From Burkholderiaceae bacterium (GTDB lineage Bacteria > Pseudomonadota > Gammaproteobacteria > Burkholderiales > Burkholderiaceae_C), in assembly GCA_031253795.1 (NCBI GenBank), contig JAIRVR010000012.1, positions 1 to 64,000 on the forward strand: a stretch of DNA of 64,000 nt. Reading direction: 5' to 3'. The notes beneath the pieces were generated by a model, which was not told the DNA's origin, did no database searches, and was given only the letters and a program-made list of their open reading frames with translations. Both the position numbers and the translations under genes were made by a program. Shown here piece by piece: positions 16,985 to 24,597 of this stretch. Within the stretch, counting starts at the first letter, position 1, and the number at the start of each line of letters is the position of its first letter.

Positions 16985-17011
16985 AAAAAGGCCCCGGCGG
17001 GCGCCGGGGCC
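16985..17011 (-). terminator. Rho-independent terminator between aroK and aroB
   Basis: Minus-strand hairpin GGCCCCGGC-GCCC-GCCGGGGCC followed by TTTTTC. A nine-base all-GC stem plus T-run, directly after the aroK stop (17031). It would uncouple aroB from the pil–aroK message. Confidence 0.85.
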
Positions 17012-17030
17012 AGGTTCAGGCCGAATCCAC

Positions 17031-17588
17031 TCAGGAGAGCTCGGCCTGCATGCGCACGCGCTGGGCCGCCTGGGCCACGCTCAGGCCCGTGGTCTGTATG
17101 ACGTAATGGGCCGTTTCCAGATACAGGGGCTCGCGCTGCTGCAGCAGATCGCGCAGGCGCTGGGCCGGGTCCTCGACCTGCAGCAGGGGCCGGGTCGCAT
17201 CATTGCGCAGGCGCGCCGCGATGTCCTCGGGCGAGCACTTGAGGTAGAAGACCTGGGCGCGCCCATGCAGGTGGCGCCGGTTCTCGGGCCGCAGCACCAC
17301 GCCGCCGCCCGTGGACAGCAGCAGGCGGTTGCCGGCGCCGGTCAGCTCATCGATGACCTGGGCCTCCGCGTCGCGGAAAGCCTGCTCACCCTCACGCTCG
17401 AAATACTCGCGGATGCTGCAGCCTATGCGCTGCTCGATCACCAGATCGGAATCGACGAAGGGCATGGACCACAGGCGCGCCAGCTGGCGGCCTATGGTCG
17501 ATTTGCCGGAACCCGGCAGGCCGATCAGGGCGACCACCGGCACCTGGCCGGCAGCACGCAGGGAACCGGTCACCTGGGGCTCACTCAC
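17031..17588 (-). CDS. aroK: Shikimate kinase
   Basis: ATP-dependent phosphorylation of shikimate, 185 residues, cytoplasmic. P-loop [18 protein letters not shown], the shikimate-binding DSD motif (FVDSDLVIE), [18 protein letters not shown] and [10 protein letters not shown] are all present. The start is GTG at 17588, overlapping the stop of the upstream lipoprotein gene as GTGA, which supports it over internal choices. Last gene of the apparent pilMNOPQ–lipoprotein–aroK operon. Confidence 0.95.
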   Translation of the reverse strand: MSEPQVTGSLRAAGQVPVVALIGLPGSGKSTIGRQLARLWSMPFVDSDLVIEQRIGCSIREYFEREGEQAFRDAEAQVIDELTGAGNRLLLSTGGGVVLRPENRRHLHGRAQVFYLKCSPEDIAARLRNDATRPLLQVEDPAQRLRDLLQQREPLYLETAHYVIQTTGLSVAQAAQRVRMQAELS

Positions 17589-19207
17589 TCAGGCAGGCAG
17601 ACCGAGGTCAGGCCGTAGGGCGAGATCAGGAACGAGCCGTTCTTTTCGTCGCCTTCCACAAAGCCCGTCGTGAAGACGCGCTCTGCGCGGCCTTCGGAGC
17701 CTGCCACGCTGGAAGTGACGATGAGCTTGTAGGTCAGCCAGGTCGCCACGTTCTGCGGGTACTCCACCTGCACGGCCATGCGACCGTTGGCTCCGGTGGT
17801 GGACACGCCTTCCGTATAGGACACGACGATGTCTGCCTTGGGGGGCGTCAGACGGCCATCCTTGTTGGCGTCCTCACCGATATCAAGGCTGCCATTGCGG
17901 TTGATGTCCTCGTTCAGGCAGGTACCGGAACCCACGGCATGCGCCAGCTTGGTGTTGTCGAAGCTGCCGAAGCCGTAGCGAAGAATGTCGACGCTGGCCG
18001 ATACCTTGGCGCCGGAAACGGCTTCGCCCGAGGAATTGGCCACGGCCACGTCGAACTTCTTGATGTAGGTGAGATTGTTTGCACCTTTTTCGAGTTCGTT
18101 GTTGTCGCCGATGGTGATGGACACAGGCTCGCTGGCCACCGTCAGACTGCCAGTGCGCGAATTGGAGGCAGGGCAATTGGTGGCATAGGAGGCCAGTTCG
18201 GCATCCGAACGTGCAAAGCACATTTTGATGTTAATGCCATCGGTAGGACCGCTGGTGCGCACACCGGGAATGTATTGCGCCACGGCAATGCCGCTGGCAT
18301 TGGAAATCACGGTCTGGTTGCCCGTCGAAATGGATTCGCCAGCGCCCAGGCCGGGTGCAACGATTTCGAAGCGCACGCGCATATTGGGGATCGCACGATT
18401 GTCCTTGTCCAGGAACAGGGCCCGCAATTGCGCCACATTGGTAGTGCCGCCATCCAGATTGGGCTTGACGGTGTTGGGCACGATGGACAGGCTGGCGGCA
18501 CTGACCACGCCAACGGCATCGGGAACCTGGGAGGTACCGCCAGAAACCGTGACCTGGTTTTCCAGGGTCACGCCCGAAGCCTTGGCCTGCAACGTATACA
18601 CCTGAGGAGTTGCGGGGGCATTGAAGGACGAGAAGCGGGCAATGCCGGCAGTGTCCGTCTGGGACGTCAGCGCGCTGCTGAGCACGGAACCGGACAGGGC
18701 CACGGGTACGCCGGCAATGCCTGCGCCGTTGGAGTCGGACACCTTGGCCGTGACCTGCACCGGCTGGCCAGGCAAAGGCATGGCAGGTACCGAGGTCAGG
18801 ATGATCTGGCTGCCGGTCACCGTCACCACACCCGCGCCCGTCTGATCGCCGGCCTTGAGGTTGAAGCGGATTTCGCGATTGGCACGATTGCCGCCAATTT
18901 CGATCTTGCCCGTGACACGGCCACTGGCATCCGTCACCGTGGTCACCGGTGTGTAAATACCGGAATCGACCGTCACGGCAACCGTGGAATTGGCCACCGG
19001 ATTGCGGTTGGCGGCCAGGGCCGTCACCGTCAGGTTCGCAGAATCGGATCCGGAATTGGTAATGACGCTCTTGTCCAGCAGAAACTCGACACTGGAAACC
19101 GTAGGCTGCGTGGTTCCTCCATTGGGATTGCTGCCTGCATTTCCACCACCGCCACCGCAAGCGGTCAGCACCGCCGCCACCATGGCAGCCATCAATACGC
19201 TTCTCAT
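17585..19207 (-). CDS. Ig-like (Big-1) lipoprotein with EF-hand-like loops, encoded between pilQ and aroK
   Basis: 540 residues. A lipoprotein signal (MRSVLMAAMVAAVLTAC, Cys17) and a Gly-rich linker are followed by several Big-1/invasin-type Ig-like repeats. Typical strand patterns are SANLTVTALAANRNPVANSTV, GRVTGKIEIGG and PGQPVQVTAKVSDSNGAGIAGV. Near residues 434–453 the sequence DINRNGSLDIGEDANKDGRL matches the EF-hand calcium loop (D-x-N-x-N-G-x-x-D-x-x-E) and begins a second. Predicted to be anchored in the outer membrane, facing periplasm or surface. It starts 22 bases after pilQ and overlaps aroK, so it is made with the pilus machinery. A pilus-associated adhesin or secretin partner is plausible; no name is assigned. 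Confidence 0.85.
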   Translation of the reverse strand: MRSVLMAAMVAAVLTACGGGGGNAGSNPNGGTTQPTVSSVEFLLDKSVITNSGSDSANLTVTALAANRNPVANSTVAVTVDSGIYTPVTTVTDASGRVTGKIEIGGNRANREIRFNLKAGDQTGAGVVTVTGSQIILTSVPAMPLPGQPVQVTAKVSDSNGAGIAGVPVALSGSVLSSALTSQTDTAGIARFSSFNAPATPQVYTLQAKASGVTLENQVTVSGGTSQVPDAVGVVSAASLSIVPNTVKPNLDGGTTNVAQLRALFLDKDNRAIPNMRVRFEIVAPGLGAGESISTGNQTVISNASGIAVAQYIPGVRTSGPTDGINIKMCFARSDAELASYATNCPASNSRTGSLTVASEPVSITIGDNNELEKGANNLTYIKKFDVAVANSSGEAVSGAKVSASVDILRYGFGSFDNTKLAHAVGSGTCLNEDINRNGSLDIGEDANKDGRLTPPKADIVVSYTEGVSTTGANGRMAVQVEYPQNVATWLTYKLIVTSSVAGSEGRAERVFTTGFVEGDEKNGSFLISPYGLTSVCLPE

Positions 19208-19229
19208 CGACTATCTCCCTTAAATTTCT

Positions 19230-21371
19230 TCAACGTTTTACGGAATTTTCGGTAATCATTTTTGGTGTAATGAAGACCAGCATTTCTCGTTTGGTAGACG
19301 TCCTGGTACGGCTCTTGAAAAGATTGCCAAGAACCGGCACGTCGCCCAATACAGGGATTTTGTTTTCCTGATTGGTTTCTTCCAATTCAAAAATACCGCC
19401 AATCACCACGGTGCCGCCATTCTGCACCAGAACCTGGGTCTTCACGTGCTTGGTATCGATGGCAACGCCCTGGGTCGTGGTCTCGCCGCGGGAGTCCTTG
19501 TTGATGTCCAGATCCAGAATGATGTCGCCTTCGGGGGTGATCTGGGGAGTGACTTCCAGTTTCAGAACCGCCTTTTTGAAGGCGATGGTGGTGGCGCCAT
19601 TGGGCGCCGTCACGGAATACGGGTATTCCGTGCCCTGCTCGATCAGGGCCTTGGTCTGGTCCGCCGTCATCAGGCGCGGGCTGGAGATGATCTTGCCCTG
19701 GCCATCTGCTTCCATGGCCGACAATTCCAGCGTCAGGAAACGATTGGCCGCCGCATTGAAGATGGACATGGCAAAGGTGCCCGAGCCCGTCACACCCGAC
19801 AGGGTGGCCGGCAAGTTCACGAAACTGCCCGAGGTATTGACGGTGCCACCTGCGCCCGCCGACGCCGTGGCATTGTCATAGCCCGTGCCAAACGCCACAC
19901 GGTTGTCTCCGCCGATGCTGTAGCCGCCATCGCCGCCGCGCTGGGCCCGCAGATCGCCACCGCCCAGGCGCACACCCAGGGCGCGCCCGAAGGTATCACG
20001 GGCCTCGACGATGCGCGCCTCGATCAGCACCTGGCGTACGGGTACGTCCAGCGTGGACAGCAAGGCCTTCATTTCCTCCAGCTTGGCAGGCGTGTCGGTC
20101 ACGAAGAGCTGGTTGGTACGGGGCTCGGAAATGGCCGAGCCACGCTCCGACAGAAAGCGCGTGGAGGTGCTGGACCCCGTGGAGCCGGAGGTGGCGGAAA
20201 TCTGCACCAGGATATCGGCGGCCTTGGCATAGTTGAGCTGAAAGCCCTGGGTGCGCAGGGGCTCGAGCTTCTGGATTTCCATGGCGGCTTCGTAGTCGCG
20301 CTTGGTCCGGGCATCGATCTCGTCCTTGGGTGCGATCCACAGGACCGAGCCCGATTTGCGCATGCCCAGGCCCTTGGCATCCATGATGATCTGCAGCGCC
20401 TGGTCCCAGGGAACATCCTTGAGGCGCAGGGTCAGTGCCCCCGACACCGTGTCCGAGGTCACGATGTTGAAATTCGTGAAATCGGCGATGACCTGCAGCA
20501 GCGAGCGCACCTCGATGTTCTGGAAGTTCAGGGACAGCTTTTCACCCGAAAAGCCCGGACCCTGGGTCAGCTTGCCCATGTCCACCTTCTTCTGGCGGAC
20601 CTCGACCACGAACTGGCTGTCGCTCTGGTAAGCGCTGTGCTCCCAGTCGCCCACGGGCAGGATGCGCATGCGCACCAGATCGCCTTGCTGCACGGTGGAG
20701 ATAGTCTGGACCGGCGTGCCGAAATCGCCCACGTCGAGCTTGCGCCGCAGGCCCTGGGGCAGCGAGGAACGCAGGAAGTCGACGACCAGTTCCTTGCCCT
20801 CGCGGCGCAGGTCGACACCCACCTGACTGCTGCTCAGGCCGACGACGATGCGGCCCGAGCCGTCGCCACCGCGGCGAAAGTCCACATCGCGTATGGCCTG
20901 GGCGTCGCTGGACGCCACCTTGGTTTCGAACACACGCGGCTCCACGGGCTTGACGCCTGCGGACGAAGCGCCCACGGGGTCCAGCAGGATCAGCAGGGCC
21001 TTGCCCTGGCGCTCCGTGCGGTACGAGGTCGCGGCCTTCAGGTTCAGGACCAGGCGCGAGCGCCCTCCGGCTTCCACGATGTTGATGGACCGCAGATTGC
21101 CCTGGTTGATGTCCACCATGGACTTGCCCGTGGCATTGGTCATGCCCGGGAAGTCCAGGGCAATGCGCGCGGGCGACTGGATGGCGAATCCTGTCGGGTC
21201 CGAGGCCATGGCTTCGGACAATTCCACGCGCACCACTTCGGAGCCACCCTGGAGCGTGCCGGAAACCGACTCGATGACCGCTTGCGCCCAGGCCATGGAT
21301 CCCAGCAGACATCCGCCGAGAGCCACCGCCCAGCGTGCCTTGTTCAACATGTCGCGATGCGAGCCCATCAT
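19230..21371 (-). CDS. pilQ: Type IV pilus secretin PilQ
   Basis: Outer-membrane secretin through which type IV pili emerge, 713 residues. Signal peptide ends around AWAQA. Two AMIN domains (about 30–125 and 150–260, peptidoglycan binding), a secretin/TonB short N-terminal domain (LSLNFQNIEVRSLLQVIADFTNFNIV and on), a NolW-type domain and the secretin core (VLIEARIVEA, IISSPRLMTADQTKALIEQG, VPVLGDVPVLGNLFKS). The ATG at 21371 overlaps the pilP stop (ATGA) with AGGAGG upstream. A Gly/Ser-rich stretch near residues 470–510 sits where secretins carry variable loops. Confidence 0.96.
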   Translation of the reverse strand: MMGSHRDMLNKARWAVALGGCLLGSMAWAQAVIESVSGTLQGGSEVVRVELSEAMASDPTGFAIQSPARIALDFPGMTNATGKSMVDINQGNLRSINIVEAGGRSRLVLNLKAATSYRTERQGKALLILLDPVGASSAGVKPVEPRVFETKVASSDAQAIRDVDFRRGGDGSGRIVVGLSSSQVGVDLRREGKELVVDFLRSSLPQGLRRKLDVGDFGTPVQTISTVQQGDLVRMRILPVGDWEHSAYQSDSQFVVEVRQKKVDMGKLTQGPGFSGEKLSLNFQNIEVRSLLQVIADFTNFNIVTSDTVSGALTLRLKDVPWDQALQIIMDAKGLGMRKSGSVLWIAPKDEIDARTKRDYEAAMEIQKLEPLRTQGFQLNYAKAADILVQISATSGSTGSSTSTRFLSERGSAISEPRTNQLFVTDTPAKLEEMKALLSTLDVPVRQVLIEARIVEARDTFGRALGVRLGGGDLRAQRGGDGGYSIGGDNRVAFGTGYDNATASAGAGGTVNTSGSFVNLPATLSGVTGSGTFAMSIFNAAANRFLTLELSAMEADGQGKIISSPRLMTADQTKALIEQGTEYPYSVTAPNGATTIAFKKAVLKLEVTPQITPEGDIILDLDINKDSRGETTTQGVAIDTKHVKTQVLVQNGGTVVIGGIFELEETNQENKIPVLGDVPVLGNLFKSRTRTSTKREMLVFITPKMITENSVKR

Positions 21372-21916
21372 CTCCTACCCTCCTGCAATTCCAGCGTGCT
21401 TGTTCTCTCTATCCAGTCTCCGCCCCCGTCCTGGACGATTTCCCGCAACTGAATGGAGGTCTCTGTAATCCGTGTGATCTTCCCGTAGTTCTGGCCCAGG
21501 TAGTTGCCCAGGCGCACCTGGTACAGCAGGGCTCCCACCTTGACCAGGGCCGTGGGCGTGCCCTTTTTGTCCAGGCTGCCCACCATGGTCATGGAATCCA
21601 GGGGCTCCGCTTCCAGCGGCTCCTTGCGGCGGCTGAGCTCGGGAGCGATCAGGCTGGCGTTGGCATTGGCCTGGGCCATTTCCTTGCGCCACACCTGCAT
21701 GAGCTTCTGGGCATTGAAGGGGTCCATGCCCTCGGCGCCCAGGTAGGCCTGGGGCGAGAAAGTCTTGGGCTCCTCCAGCGGGGTGATGCGGGGCTTGGCG
21801 TTGGCGCGCTCCTGTGCCATCCAGGACCGCAGTTCCTCCTCGTCCGAGGTGGAGCACGCGGACAGGACCATGCCGCTGGCCAGCATCAGCAGGCCCTTGC
21901 AAAGCAGCTGCCTCAT
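21368..21916 (-). CDS. pilP: Type IV pilus assembly lipoprotein PilP
   Basis: 182-residue inner-membrane lipoprotein that links the PilN/PilO pair to PilQ. Lipobox LSAC with Cys21; the following segment EELRSWMAQERANAKP and the conserved YLGAEGMDPFNAQKL are PilP-typical. The C-terminal beta domain (VGSLDKKGTPTALVKVGALLYQVRLGNYLGQNYGKI) binds the secretin in known systems. Overlaps both neighbours by four bases. Confidence 0.95.
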   Translation of the reverse strand: MRQLLCKGLLMLASGMVLSACSTSDEEELRSWMAQERANAKPRITPLEEPKTFSPQAYLGAEGMDPFNAQKLMQVWRKEMAQANANASLIAPELSRRKEPLEAEPLDSMTMVGSLDKKGTPTALVKVGALLYQVRLGNYLGQNYGKITRITETSIQLREIVQDGGGDWIERTSTLELQEGRR

Positions 21917-22590
21917 TTGCCACCCTTTCCAGCCGCGGCGCGTTGGGCCTTCACTTCTTCCGCATCCAGATAGCGGAAGGTGCGGGCCGTGGCCTCCATG
22001 CTCAGCAGCTCGCCGCCATCCTTGTTGGCGGGCGTGATGCTCAGATTGTTCAAGGTCACGATGCGCGAGAGATAGGCCACGTCGGAGGCGAAGGCGCCTA
22101 TGTCGTGGTAGCGGCCCGTCACCTTCAGCGAGATCGGCAGCTCCGCGTAGTACTCCTTGACCACCATGGAGCCCGGCCGGAACGTGTCGAACTGCAGGCT
22201 GCGGCCCAGGCCGGCCTGGTTGATGTCGGACAGCAGGGCCGCCATCTCGGCCTTGCTCGGCAACTGCTTTTCCAGCTGGGTCACGTATTGCTGAACCTGC
22301 TCGCGCTGCTTCTTCAGCCCATCGAGGCTGACGGCCTTGCCCAGCTTCACGCGGAAATCCTCGCGCAGCGTGGCCTCGGTGGCGCGTTCCTGCTCCAGCG
22401 TCTCCTCATAGTCCTTGAGCAGTACAAACCACATCAGCCCCGCCACCGCCGCAGCAATGGCGATGCAAAGCAGGCTGCGTGGCAGCATCGGCCAACGCGA
22501 AGGATCGTTGGGATCCAGGCCGCGGAACTGGCGCTGTACGTTCTCCTGCAACGCGGAGAAGTCGATGTCTTTTTTCTTTTTCTTGGCCAT
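21913..22590 (-). CDS. pilO: Type IV pilus inner-membrane platform protein PilO
   Basis: 225-residue bitopic membrane protein. A basic cytosolic start (MAKKKKKDIDFSALQENVQRQF) is followed by one transmembrane helix (about residues 38–60), a coiled-coil segment (EETLEQERATEATLREDF…LKKQREQVQQYVTQLEKQL) and a ferredoxin-like periplasmic domain. Forms a heterodimer with PilN. Its ATG shares one base with the pilN stop (TAATG). Confidence 0.94.
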   Translation of the reverse strand: MAKKKKKDIDFSALQENVQRQFRGLDPNDPSRWPMLPRSLLCIAIAAAVAGLMWFVLLKDYEETLEQERATEATLREDFRVKLGKAVSLDGLKKQREQVQQYVTQLEKQLPSKAEMAALLSDINQAGLGRSLQFDTFRPGSMVVKEYYAELPISLKVTGRYHDIGAFASDVAYLSRIVTLNNLSITPANKDGGELLSMEATARTFRYLDAEEVKAQRAAAGKGGK

Positions 22591-23213
22591 TACTGGGGCT
22601 TTCCTGCATTGGCTGCAGCCTTGGCGGCTTCGGACAGGTTCTTTTCCGCATCGCTGGCACGCGTCAACTGAAAGCGCAGTGTGAACGCCGCTGCCCGTCG
22701 CTGGTCCTTGGCCGACACCGCCACCGTCCTGGCCACGATTTCCACCAGCTCAGGCTTGGAGAACCAGGGCGTGCCTTCGGAAAGGTTGCGCAACATCTCG
22801 GAAACCCGCTCGTTGGACTGGGCCGTGCCTTGCATGGCGACCGTGAGGCCTTCCTGCTTGATGCTGTTGATGAACACACCATCGGGCAGCTGCGCCACCA
22901 GCTCGTTGAGCATGTGCACGGGCAGATTGCGGTCCGACTGCAGGTCTTCGACCGCCTTTTGCCGCGCCCTGAGCGCCGTGATCTCGCTTTCCAGTCCCGC
23001 GATCTCCTTGATCTGGGCTTCCAGCTGCGTGATTTCGGCACGCAATATGCCGTTCTTGGCCTGCTGGTCCTCGATCATCATCTGGAACCACCAGTACACC
23101 GCACCGGCGATGAGCAGGCCGATCAGGGCCGACAGCACCATGGTGGCCTGGAATGCCTCCTTGCGCCGCTTGCGCGCCGCTTCCCTGTGGGGCAGCAGAT
23201 TGATGAGGATCAC
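22590..23213 (-). CDS. pilN: Type IV pilus inner-membrane platform protein PilN
   Basis: 207 residues. The cytosolic N-terminus INLLPHREAARKRRK is the conserved peptide that binds PilM. One transmembrane helix (about 22–45), a coiled coil (AEITQLEAQIKEIAGLESEITALRARQKAV) and a periplasmic domain follow. GTG start at 23213 overlapping the pilM stop as GTGA. Confidence 0.94.
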   Translation of the reverse strand: MILINLLPHREAARKRRKEAFQATMVLSALIGLLIAGAVYWWFQMMIEDQQAKNGILRAEITQLEAQIKEIAGLESEITALRARQKAVEDLQSDRNLPVHMLNELVAQLPDGVFINSIKQEGLTVAMQGTAQSNERVSEMLRNLSEGTPWFSKPELVEIVARTVAVSAKDQRRAAAFTLRFQLTRASDAEKNLSEAAKAAANAGKPQ

Positions 23214-24289
23214 GAGACAAACCTCCGCATGGCCAGACCACAGGCCGTGAGGTAGGAAGGTGCCTCGCGCGCCATGCGCTTGAGCCGCACGGCGCTGCCC
23301 ACATCCATGCCATCGAAGGGATTGACCAGGCTGCAGGCAAAGCCCGTCTGCTGGGTGATGGCCTCGGACAGGCCGGCCAGCGGGGCCGAGCCTCCGGCCA
23401 GCAGGATATGGTCGATGCGGTTGTGCGGCGTGCTGGTGAAGAAGAACTGCAGGGCCCGCGACACTTCCTGCGTCATGCTCTGGACAAAGGGCTTGAGAAC
23501 GGCCGAGCCGTAGTCCTCGGGTAATTCGCCGCTGCGCTTCTTGGACTCGGCCTCTTCCTGGGAAAAGCCGTACTGGCGCGCGATCAGCTGGGTCAGTTGG
23601 GCGCCGCCAAAGGCCTGGTCCCGGTCGTACAGCACTTCGTCGTTGCGCAGGATCTGCATGCTGGTTGTCAGCGCACCGACCTCGAACAAGGCCACCAGGG
23701 CATTGGTGCCCTGGTTGGGCAGGCGGGCGATCAGACGCTGCGCCGCCATGCGCGAGGCATGGGGTTCGATGTCGATGATGACGGGCTTGAGCCCGGCCGC
23801 TTCGGCCAGGCCCTGGCGGTCCTGAACCTTTTCACGGCGCGACGCGGCGATCAGCACGTCCACATCGCCGGGGGAGTTCACCGAGGGCCCGATGACACAG
23901 AAGTCCAGGCTCACTTCATCGAGCGAAAACGGAATGTATTGGTTGGCTTCGGACTCGACCTGAACTTCGAGCTCCTGCTCTCCCATGCCGTCGGGCAGGG
24001 ATATTTTCTTGGTGATGACCGCGGAAGCCGGCAGCGCCATGGCCACGTTCTTGGTGCGCGTGCCGCTTTTCTTGACCAGACGGCGCAGCGCCTCGGCAAC
24101 CTCATCGAACTTCTCGATGTTGCCGTCCGTGATCCACCCACGCTCCAGCGGCTCGATGGCGCAACGCTCGAGCAGCAGATCCCCGGACTTGGCCTTCGAC
24201 AACTCCACGAGCTTGACGCTCGAGGAACTGATGTCGACGCCTAGCAGAGGTGCGGGCTGACGACTGAATAAGGATCCCACAGCAATCAA
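23210..24289 (-). CDS. pilM: Type IV pilus actin-like cytoplasmic protein PilM
   Basis: FtsA-like ATPase fold protein that docks on PilN and links the platform to the motor. LLGVDISSSSVKLVELS near the start, EVQVESEANQYIPF, VDIEPHASRMA and ILLAGGSAPLAGLSEAI are family blocks. I place the start at TTG 24289 because GGGAGG lies five bases before it; the next GTG is nine bases further and the longer reading frame upstream (to 24337) lacks similarity. This gives 359 residues, a normal length. First gene of the pilMNOPQ–lipoprotein–aroK unit. Confidence 0.92.
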   Translation of the reverse strand: MIAVGSLFSRQPAPLLGVDISSSSVKLVELSKAKSGDLLLERCAIEPLERGWITDGNIEKFDEVAEALRRLVKKSGTRTKNVAMALPASAVITKKISLPDGMGEQELEVQVESEANQYIPFSLDEVSLDFCVIGPSVNSPGDVDVLIAASRREKVQDRQGLAEAAGLKPVIIDIEPHASRMAAQRLIARLPNQGTNALVALFEVGALTTSMQILRNDEVLYDRDQAFGGAQLTQLIARQYGFSQEEAESKKRSGELPEDYGSAVLKPFVQSMTQEVSRALQFFFTSTPHNRIDHILLAGGSAPLAGLSEAITQQTGFACSLVNPFDGMDVGSAVRLKRMAREAPSYLTACGLAMRRFVS

Positions 24290-24597
24290 CTTGCCCTCCC
24301 TCTTCTTGTGTATGTAAAGAACGCAACAAACCCTCACATATTAGGCCGCATGCTATCAGCAAGAAACCACGGCGTTCATGATCGCTGGCTGACGCTAGCG
24401 CCCGAAAGTGGCCAAAAACAGACATTCTTGCGAACTGTCAAAAGGCACAGGAATGCACCCCTGCTTGCATGTCGGCGCCTGGGCTGACTTAGGATGGCTG
24501 CCTGGCTGGCACGCTGGCAGCTGCCTCTCGCCCTTTCCTACCGACCTTCTGGGGAGGGCATTTTTATAATGCCCCACTCTCCAGCACATCCTGCGAC
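24290..24597. promoter_or_regulatory. Divergent promoter region pilM / mrcA
   Basis: 308 bases without a gene. On the plus strand TATAAT at 24565–24570, with a weak CCGACC -35 at 24541–24546, would start mrcA transcription about 20 bases before its ATG. GGGCAT (24556–24561) and ATGCCC (24569–24574) form an inverted repeat around this -10, a possible operator. On the minus strand TAATAT (24343–24338) is a candidate -10 for pilM. No other structure recognised. Confidence 0.5.
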
